A DNA stretch of 16,155 nt from Acanthamoeba lenticulata (lineage: Eukaryota; Discosea; Longamoebia; Acanthamoebidae), in NCBI GenBank assembly GCA_002179805.1, contig NAVB01001241.1, positions 1-16,155 on the forward strand. Direction: 5' to 3'. Within the stretch, counting starts at the first letter, position 1; the number at the start of each line of letters is the position of its first letter. The position numbers and the translations under genes are program-made. The notes under the pieces were generated by a model. It was not told where the DNA came from and searched no databases. It saw nothing but the letters and a program-made list of their open reading frames with translations. Below are positions 7,394 through 16,155 of the stretch, in pieces.

Positions 7394-10216
7394 TTAGCAG
7401 AGGCCGCCCTTGTCGACGGACTTGATGATGACGTCCACGACGTCGTACACGACGGCAGCGAGGAAAAAGGAGCCCAGCACGTAGGCAAAGTACGTGGCGT
7501 AGGGCTGTGGGAGAGGCAGCGGGATGTCAGAGGACAGATTGCGCCCGTAGCGCGACGACACCACAGCCATCAGCGCGATGAAGAGGCCCGCCTCCAAGTT
7601 GAGGGCGAAGCTCGCTGCACATCATCCAACAGCACACTCAGTCAGAGGAGTACAATCTCATCATCATTTTCATCGTCTCCAGCTCATCTTCCTCTTCATC
7701 TTGACCAAGACGGGGTGTGTGCTGCTGAATGGGGTGCTTTGGTACCAAAGTATTCGAGCATGACGAGGAAGCAGGCGGGCTTGCCGACGGCAAAGCCCAC
7801 GCTGAGGCCGAAGGAGAAGATGTAGAGCACGATCCGCAGGCCGGTCTCCACGCTGAACCACGAGAGGTGGAGGCTGCGCGCCTGCACGCGGTCCACAAAG
7901 CCGGTGACCTTGCCCGCAATCTTGCCGCCATTCTCGGCGCTGGCCTGGATCTTGCCGGCGAACGTGAACGCATAGCCTGCACCATCATCATCGTCGTCGG
8001 TATTGTGAGTGGTGTTGATGATGAAGATGACGGTCACCGACACGGAGGATGGGGGCTTGGGCTGGGAAAGATACCGTCGAGGAAGTTCTTGAGACCGCTG
8101 CCGACGGTGATGAACGAGATCGAGATGGAGACCACGATGAAGACCTCCACGATCTTGGCGATCCACTCCAGGTCCGGCGCGTCGTCGCGGATGACATCCG
8201 TCAACGGGATCTGTGTGCATTCCCGATCGGTGAGCATACTGTACGGCCAGAGCGAAGACGGCGAGGACGATGGTGGTGGGGGAAGGGGAAGCGGCGCGCA
8301 CGGTGGAGATGCAGCCGAGCTTGGCGGCCTCCTCGAGTGAAGGCGGTTCACCCCGCTGGGGGACGGCGAGCATGACGAAGAGCGTCCACAGCACGATGAG
8401 GACCGCGCACACGCACAGCCCGATCGACACGGCCCATCGGAACTTGCGCACTTCGTTCGTGCGTTGCGGCACCTGCGGGCATCGGGTTAAGATCATTCAC
8501 ATCGTCTTCTTCACCACGACAGAGACGTGGCTGGGACCAACCTTGTTGAACACGAGCGGCATGAGGTTGATGGCGCCGCCGAGGGCCACGGTCGACATGA
8601 GGAAGGACTCGGCGATGTGGGACCAGTCCGAGTCGATGCTCTCCATGATGTCCAAGCCCACGTAGGCCGTCACGGCCACCATCAGCACCAGCAGGCTCCC
8701 TGCATGGGGCACGGCGAGGCTTAGCGCCCCCCAAAGGCAGGCCAGGTCGGCCGAGCGTGGTGGCACCGTACCCTTGACGGCGGTCATGAGAGAGACCACC
8801 GACGTGAAGAGGCGTTGGCCGAGGACGACGCACAGCGTGAAGCCCACGCCAAAGATGATGATGATGATCCGCAGGTTGCGCTCGTCCTCGCTCGACGGGT
8901 TGCTGTTGCATCCGCCCTCCATTCCGAACAGCTGACCCATTGGGAGGGAAGCGAAGGCAAAGGAGGTCCGGTCAGTCGCCCAGCCAATGACGACCACATT
9001 GGTTCCCTTGGGGGAAGGAGGACGACGTACGCCGCCCCAGGCCTCAGAGCCGGCGAGCACGTAGGAGATGAGGATGGCCAGGAAGTGCATGAACACGCAC
9101 AGGTCGAACAGGTAGCGCAGCCACACGTTGAGGAACAGCCGCCCCATCGAGTGCAGGTTGAGATCGCACTCCTGCGCGCTGCCGCTGCTGTTGCCGTTCA
9201 ACCACATGTGAGCACACAGACGCCGGGTGCAGGTCTGGCGAGCAGGCGCGGGCGGGCACGCACGAGCTGGGCCCGTTGGAGCCATCGTTCACGACCGACT
9301 TGTCGGAGCTGTAGAGCTGGTCCTTTTCGTAGGGCAGCGGCCGGTACGACGACGATGATGATGATGACGACGAGCCTTTGACGGGAGCCTCCTGCGGGGC
9401 CGCGACACAAGAATTGGTTAGCATCGCCGAGGGCATGAGGACGACGCGCTGCGAGAAGTAGAAGATGACGATGATGAAGAGGAGACGCGAAGGGATGGTG
9501 ATCAGAAGGCGATGCGGGAGGCAGCACGAGAGGCGGCAAGGCATGCCTTCCATCCTACGTCGTCTGCCTCGCCGTCATCGTGATCGGAGCCCTCCTCGAG
9601 GACCCCTTCCACGGGCTCCAGCGGGCTGGTGGCATCGCCACTGCCCTCATGGTGGCTGTGGTGGTGATCGCCCTCTTCGAGGGGCGGCGGTGTGGGGGCG
9701 GAGAGCACCTCTCGGACAGAGAGCCCGCCGGCCGGCTTGGAGAGCTCGAGCTGTTCCCTGACCTTGAGCTCGTCCAGGGTGCTGATGCCCAAGCGCATCA
9801 CCTCCCGGGACTGCTGCAGCAGCTCAACAAAGTAGACGATGACGCCCACCTGCTCTCAACTGGGTGAGCAGCTCCACCTTCAACAGGCCCACGAGCGTGC
9901 TCTCTAGCAGGCCCAACAAGCCGCTATAAGAAGGAGAAGAGCACCTCGAAAATGAGAACGATGATGAAGATGACGAGGAAGGGGAAAAATCCTGAATTTG
10001 CTGTTTTGACCGGCAGTCCCAGAATGCCGGTGCCCAGTACTGAAGCGATCGTCACAAAAAAGCTGCAACATCATTGTGAGCATTACGAGCTCACGAGATG
10101 CATTTCTAATTTAGTGCGATTGTTGTTGACCGAACGTACCAACCGACATAGTACCAATTGGACTGTCTCTCAGGATCATTCCTGATCCCAAAGATTCGCT
10201 CCATGATCCTCTGCAT
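7394..10216 (-). CDS. AAAP-family amino acid transporter (Aa_trans domain)
   Basis: Eleven exons: 10216-10140, 10062-9945, 9849-9559, 9448-9264, 9187-9031, 8931-8772, 8699-8542, 8472-8302, 8210-8075, 7976-7746, 7614-7394. They sum to 1905 nt and 634 aa, with matching phases and GT-AG introns of 69-131 bp. The first membrane segment carries the family signature ASVLGTGILGLPVKTANSGF (residues 32-51). Later blocks also fit the amino acid/auxin permease family: VALGGAINLMPLVFNKVPQR, EVRKFRWAV, SLEEAAKLGCIST then IPLTDVI, and FITVGSGLKNFLDG. About 10-11 hydrophobic segments are seen. Unusual is a cytosolic insert of roughly 160 residues between segments 2 and 3. It contains GDHHHSHHEG (about 124-132), acidic SDHDDGEADD and a run of nine Ser. 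Substrate cannot be told: proton-coupled amino acid symport across the plasma or lysosomal membrane is the family role. Confidence 0.88.
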
Positions 10217-10567
10217 CGTGTTGGGTTATGCGTGAGTGGCCCAGCTCACCAGCCCTCTGCGCTAAGTGCTGGTCGGTCGGCGGCGGCGAACAAGCAAGAG
10301 CCTCGCCCGCAGAAAAGGCGCTCGAGAATGCCGCCCAAAATGTCGCGTCGGTTGCAATGACGGCGGTTGACCCCTCCGTCGCTTTATGATGGTGATCCCC
10401 AACACTCTCAAGGGGCTAGGTCATTGGGGTGTTTGGGGGGGAAGAGAGAGAGAGAGAGAAAGAGAAAGAGAGAGAGAGAGAAAGAGAAAGAGAGAGAGGA
10501 GGGAACGGTTCATGCTTGTCGTCGAGGCACATCAAGTCGGTAGGAGAGGAGGTTTTCATAATTGTAA
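10217..10567. other. Intergenic region upstream of the transporter gene
   Basis: About 350 bp between the transporter start (10216) and the proposed stop of the CHD-like gene (10568), both on the minus strand. Apart from a long GA-rich purine tract (10441-10500) it holds no convincing ORF. On the minus strand the tract reads CTCTCTTT and could act as a polypyrimidine tract. That leaves open that the CHD-like gene has a further terminal exon here (donor GTACGG directly after GAG at about 10584). The right flank of the transporter ATG presumably carries its promoter. Confidence 0.45.
10441..10500. repeat. GA-rich microsatellite
   Basis: Sixty bases of almost pure GA with interspersed GAAA units, in the intergenic region. 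Confidence 0.9.
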
Positions 10568-12273
<1,706 letters not shown>

Positions 12274-12377
12274 CTAAGGGCATACACAACACCACCACCA
12301 CCACCAACGAGCACGGGAAGGCGGAATGGTGCGGTTGGGGGAGGGGGGAAGGGAGGAGTGGAAAGCACATCCAGTAC
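12274..12377 (-). other. Intron joining the Cdc73 and CHD halves
   Basis: 104-bp intron with donor TG|GTACTGG and acceptor CCCTTAG|G, phase 2 on both sides, so the split codon reads TGG (Trp). It contains C-rich runs and a (GGT)n microsatellite (12290-12306). Everything before it is recognisably Cdc73 and everything after it is CHD. Confidence 0.75.
12290..12306. repeat. (ACC)n / (GGT)n microsatellite at the gene junction
   Basis: Five to six ACC units on the plus strand inside the junction intron. This is a candidate point for recombination or for assembly collapse. Confidence 0.85.
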
Positions 12378-14951
12378 CACTCAGTCGAGCCAAACTTGGA
12401 AGGATTATCGACAACATGGTAAGGCACGGTGGCGCTGCCCTTCTTCCGCTTCACCACTACGAGGTTCTCCTTACGCGCGCCCTGGTTCTTCTTCTCCATG
12501 GATGGCACAAACCTACGCTCCCCCAAACGTCAACTCTACTGTCAGCATGGGGGCCGGCAACCCGACAGGGCAGACAACGCGCGCTATATTATTATTATTA
12601 TGATTATTATTATTCCAAAGTCTTTCATTTATTTATTTAGTAAAGAAAGAGGGGAAAGGAGGGACAACGTACAACCCATCCTCGAGAAGTTCCTTGACGT
12701 TGTACAGCGTGAGCAAAGAGGTCAGGGACGCCGGAACAATAATGATCGGAATCACTAATAAATTGTGGTTTTGTTGTTCATGAGTTGTTCTTGTCAGGGC
12801 CTGAGGCGCGTTGGTGAGGGCGGGGCGGGAAAAAGATGTGTACGATCGGTTGGTCGCAAGCGCCTCTCGCGAGGCTTGCTGCCATCCTTCATTGCTGCTG
12901 ATGCGGACGAGGAGGAGGAAGACGCGGGAAGCTGCGCAGGCACCGGAGCGGGCCTGCGTGCGGGCATCATCATGGCCAGATCAGATCAGATCAGATAATA
13001 GAAGTAAGTGAGTCTCACCCGCCGCCCTGCATAAATTATTTGTTTTGGGAAGCGGAGGGGAGGATGGGTACGTACGCCGTGGCGACAGCAGTGGATGAAG
13101 AGGAAGTGAGGGCGGAGGAAATAGACTGAAGGCCAGAGAGGCCAGCGAAAGTGCCGCGCGTGTCGATGTCCCAGTCCTCAGCAGCTGCAAAAAAGAAAAA
13201 AAGAAAAAAAAAACACACACACACACACATATGAATTTTGGGGATTAGGAAGGAAGAGGAGGAGAGAGGGCAAGAGACAGAAGGAAAAAACAGGTTCACG
13301 TTGATGTTTTTCAGAGGAAGAGAAAAAGAAAGCGAGAAGAAGAAAGACGGTTCATGAAAGTGAAAGAGTCCTGGGTGGGGGGCGCACCGGTGCCCTTGAG
13401 CTTTGTGCGCCAGAGCTGCTTCTCATTGATGTCGTAACGATTGTAGCCGGAGGACCGCACCTGCTCCTCCGCCTGCTTCTGCTGGTGCTCCTTCTTTTTC
13501 TTCTTTTCCCGTTCCTGGTATTGCTGCATGAAGCCTATAATGTCGGTGAATCGCTGTTGTTGTGTTGTGTTTGTGTTTGTGTTGTGTAGAGGAAAAGTGG
13601 AAGGGTCGCGAGGGAACCAATAAAGGGAATTGGGGGGGGAGGGGGTTAGTCGTCATCGCCTCACAAGAAAGTCGTTGGAGGGGAGGGGAGGATGAGCGGA
13701 GGCCTGCCTTGGTGTCACTGTGCAAAACGCTGATCCGGGTACGGAGCAGTTTTTCTCGATTAATGATGTCGGCCGTTACGAGAGCATCTGCTTCCACGTA
13801 GCTGGGCTTGTCCTGTGTTTTATTTATACCAAGAAAGAGAGAAAGAGAGAGGGGGGGAAAAAAAGAGAAAGGTCAAGAGCGGCGAACAGAAGCAGATCGG
13901 TATTGCAACAAACACGTGCATGATGGGGCTGCGGGGCTCGCATTGATAAAGGTAGAAGAGACATCACCGATTCCCCACACACACACAAAACGGAGGTGAT
14001 TTTAGGAGGAGGGGGGATGGGGAGTGGGCTAACCCGAGTGGCGGAAAGGCGCTCTGGGATATCTTCGGACTGGATGGAGGTGAGCTTCTTCTTTCTGCGC
14101 TTGAGCCGCAGCGCTTCCATTTGCTCCTTCGACAGGCCCGCTCTGCTGACACCAATGAATGCCAGACCCGGTTTGGGGGGGGGAGGAAGCATTAGAACCA
14201 CAGCATATCACATCACCCACACACACATGGATGGAGCACATTACGGAAGCGCCTCCGAGGAGGAGGACGATGAGGAAGCGTGCGCGATCGGCATCGCTGG
14301 AGTTGCAACAGAGGAAGACGGTGCAGTTGAGACTGACTTGACTCCCTTGGGTTGCTCCAGTCGATGTGCCACAAGACGTTTGGATTCCTTGAGCCGGTCG
14401 TCAAGCTCAATGTCCTCCAGTCGCGCCTTCTTGGCCGCCACAGCGGCAGAAGAGGAGGATGCATCAGGCTGCTTAGAATCGCGAAAGCTGTCAAGTTGAG
14501 CATCACCAGCCGATCGCTTGCCTTCGCTGGAGCGAGGTACGTGCTCGCGCGGTCCAGTCACAGAGGGGAGTGGTGTGGAGGTGGTCGTAGTGGATACGGT
14601 ATGTGGGGTGGTGGTGGTGATGAGAGCAGGAGAGATGAGTGAGATGAAGGGAGAGGAGTCGATCCTGCCAGTTAAGTAGGAGATAAGCTCCTTTTTGTCC
14701 ACAAGGGAGACTTTGGGGAAGCGCAATTTCGAACACTCTGCGATGTAGGCCGGAAACTTGGTGTCTTCATGCTGCAGCATGAACCAACACGCATCAAGCG
14801 TGTAGTGTGCGCCAGCGCCCTTCAAAGATCGGAAAGAAGTTTCCGTGCTGCGTGGCAAGCGAACATCGTCAAAAACGAGATCATCACCTTCTAACACCAC
14901 CGGGCGTTTGGCAATAGTGAACTCTCGAAGAAGCTGTAAAGGGTCCGCCAT
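12378..14951 (-). CDS. CDC73: Cdc73/parafibromin (Paf1 complex subunit), truncated and joined to CHD exons
   Basis: Eight exons: 14951-14245, 14142-14034, 13812-13708, 13553-13388, 13184-13076, 12953-12844, 12754-12673, 12512-12378. They give 508 codons, the last split by the junction intron. Cdc73 links the Paf1 complex to elongating RNA polymerase II. Evidence: the N-terminal domain ([48 protein letters not shown]); then [20 protein letters not shown] and [20 protein letters not shown], matching the central helix region; then the start of the C-terminal Ras-like domain, [20 protein letters not shown] (437-456) and [10 protein letters not shown]...[12 protein letters not shown] (478-503). 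The remaining roughly 100 residues of that domain, expected to begin right after the Trp, are missing. Human Cdc73 is 531 aa. A low-complexity Ser/Thr/Lys segment (about 105-235) extends the linker. The third intron appears to use a GC donor. Confidence 0.88.
12587..12615. repeat. (ATT)n microsatellite in a CDC73 intron
   Basis: Tandem ATT units with one TGA interruption, inside the intron 12513-12672. Confidence 0.85.
12978..12997. repeat. (AGATC)n short tandem repeat in a CDC73 intron
   Basis: About four copies of a 5-bp AGATC unit inside the intron 12954-13075. Confidence 0.8.
13189..13230. repeat. A-rich tract followed by (CA)n
   Basis: Adenine-rich run then about nine CA units, inside the intron 13185-13387. 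On the minus strand it forms a (TG)n then a long T/C tract directly before the acceptor TTGCAG, so it doubles as an extreme polypyrimidine tract. Confidence 0.85.
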
Positions 14952-15123
14952 GTGTGCTGTTAATGGTGATTATCACGGCAGAGGAAAGTCTGGCTATTTC
15001 TGTTTTTTTTTTGTTTTTTTTTAATGAACAGTTGTTTTTTGTGTTTTTTGTTAAAATTTTTTGTTTTGGCCAAATGCCAGAATGTATTTTTTATTAATAT
15101 TTTGGCGAGACAACAGGGGCCGG
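14952..15123 (-). promoter_or_regulatory. Spacer between the Ser-rich gene and CDC73
   Basis: 172 bp between the upstream stop (15124) and the CDC73 ATG (14951), both on the minus strand. It carries long T runs on the plus strand (15002-15070), i.e. A-rich on the coding strand. It must hold the 3' UTR of the upstream gene and the promoter and 5' UTR of CDC73. No specific promoter element is identified. Confidence 0.45.
15090..15095 (-). terminator. Candidate poly(A) signal AATAAA
   Basis: AATAAA on the minus strand about 30 nt after the stop of the Ser-rich gene, in an AT-rich stretch. Spacing and context fit a polyadenylation signal, but the A-rich background makes a chance match possible. 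Confidence 0.5.
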
Positions 15124-16155
15124 TTAGGGCTCTTTTGAAGGCTTGGTCTTGGAGAGATGCTTCCAACTGCGACTCTTCTTGGCACCAACGCCAGTCTGCG
15201 CAGCAGTCGCCGTTGCACCTTCCACAGATGAGGCCGCGGTCGAGCTCGACTTGTTGCTACCGCTGCTGTTGAGTTTACGCAAAGAAGAGAAGTTTTTGAA
15301 CAGCGAGGGTCGCGTTGGTCGTGTGCCGGAGGAAGAGGAAAGTGGGACCCCGCTAACGCCCTCCTCTTCAGCAATCGACGCAAACTCGGCCGAAGAGGAA
15401 GGAGAGCGCGGCGAATTGCCACTCGCGCTCGGGGACCCCGGTGGTGATGCTGATGCGGCATGCCCCTTAGTATGTGGGTTCGCGCCCCCGCTACAAGTCT
15501 GCGAGCTGGTCGTGTGTGACGCATCCACCGAGTCGGTGGATTGATTTGGTGCACCGCCGTTTGGCGCTGCTGCTGCTCCCCCCGAAGGCGAGGTCCAACC
15601 GGAAGAAGAGGCGGAGGAGCACGAGGAGGGGGAGGAGGAAGACGAGGAAATGGGAGAACAGGACAAAGGTTGGGGCGCCGCCGACGAAGAGGAGGAGGAA
15701 GAAGAGAAGGAGGAGGAGGAAGCGTTGGATGAAGCTGTGGCGGAAGTCGGGAGGGAGGAGAATGAGTTGGTCAAGGAGCCCGAGTTGCCCGCTGATGACG
15801 ACAGTAGCACTGACGATATTTGGGCACTTTTACGTCTGATAGAAAGAAAGAAAGAAAGAAAGAAACACAAACACAAAGAAAAGAACAGCCCGTGTGGTGC
15901 GCGCGGCGTTCATGTCACCACACCAGCACAAGAGGATGAGGAGGAGAGCGTGCTCCTTTGGGGAGGAGAGAGAGAGAGAGAGGGGATGTTTGGGCAAGGG
16001 GCAAAATGCGGTACCGCATCTTCTTCATGAACGATGAGGAGGACGCGTTAACGATGGAAAGTGAGCGTCGTCGCTGTGCCAGCTCCTCCTTTTCCTTTTG
16101 AGCTGCGAACCCCCCAAACCGCTGCCGTATGAGGCCAAGCCCAAATACCCCCCCC
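15124..16155 (-). CDS. Unidentified protein, 3' end with long Ser-rich tail (partial)
   Basis: Two exons are visible: 16155-16015 (open to the window edge) and 15835-15124, joined by a 179-bp intron with donor CG|GTACCG and acceptor CTATCAG|A. Phases match (CG+A gives Arg). The first exon reads GLIRQRFGGFAAQKEKEELA, then QRRRSLSIVNASSSSFMKKM, basic and probably helical. The second exon begins RKSAQISSVLLSSSAGN, then about 200 residues dominated by Ser with Pro, Ala and Gly. It ends in a basic KKSRSWKHLSKTKPSKEP. RRRSLS and RRKS are basophilic kinase-like sites. No conserved domain is recognised and no function is proposed. The ORF itself extends a little further into the intron, but the (GAAA)n stretch there is non-coding in this model. 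Confidence 0.6.
15840..15865. repeat. (GAAA)n microsatellite
   Basis: About six GAAA units. On the minus strand they form the CTTT-rich pyrimidine tract directly before the acceptor of the final exon of the Ser-rich gene. Confidence 0.9.
15965..15982. repeat. (GA)n microsatellite in the same intron
   Basis: About eight to nine GA units inside the intron 15836-16014. Confidence 0.85.

Noticed and set aside
7696..8496. 266-codon minus-strand frame taken as one exon
   Set aside because: It reads through introns at 7977-8074 and 8211-8301. The conserved transporter residues between them lie in another frame.
9850..9944. Apparent frameshift and stop in the transporter after its second membrane segment start
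   Set aside because: A 95-bp phase-0 GT-AG intron restores a continuous membrane helix.

Overview
The window reads as nuclear DNA of an intron-rich protist. The best guess is an Acanthamoeba-like amoebozoan. Host genes are GC-rich and split by many short GT-AG introns (about 60-200 bp). One gene encodes HydG, an [FeFe]-hydrogenase maturase, with a mitochondrial-type leader, and such maturases are known from Acanthamoeba. The organism assignment is inference. The gene models were built by hand from reading frame, splice sites and intron phase. No transcript data or homology search was available.

Layout. (1) 1 to about 4026, minus strand: 5' part of a non-LTR (LINE-type) retrotransposon. It has an ORF1 with an RRM-like C-terminus (4026-1996) and an ORF2 with a complete APE-type endonuclease, running into the reverse transcriptase fingers at the window edge (1951-1). 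(2) 4211-6359, plus: hydG, 8 exons, 528 aa, all six iron-sulfur cysteines present. (3) 7305-6437, minus: a 171-aa SPFH/band-7 (stomatin-like) protein in 5 exons, one only 29 nt long; its stop is 77 bp from the hydG stop (convergent pair). (4) 10216-7394, minus: an AAAP-family amino-acid transporter, 11 exons, 634 aa, about 10-11 membrane segments and a long acidic/His/Ser-rich loop. (5) 14951-10568, minus: a gene whose 5' eight exons encode Cdc73 (parafibromin, Paf1 complex) and whose last five exons encode the C-lobe and C-terminal region of a CHD-type chromatin remodeler. The halves join in phase across an intron that holds a (GGT)n microsatellite. The Cdc73 C-terminal domain is cut mid-fold and the CHD chromodomains and N-lobe are absent. 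(6) 16155-15124, minus: the 3' end of an unidentified gene with a long Ser-rich tail.

The genes do not form one pathway. The most notable points are the Cdc73-CHD junction (real fusion, deletion, or assembly collapse), hydG with a targeting leader, and a LINE lying head-to-head about 185 bp from the hydG start. No rRNA, tRNA, CRISPR or prokaryotic operon signal was seen.
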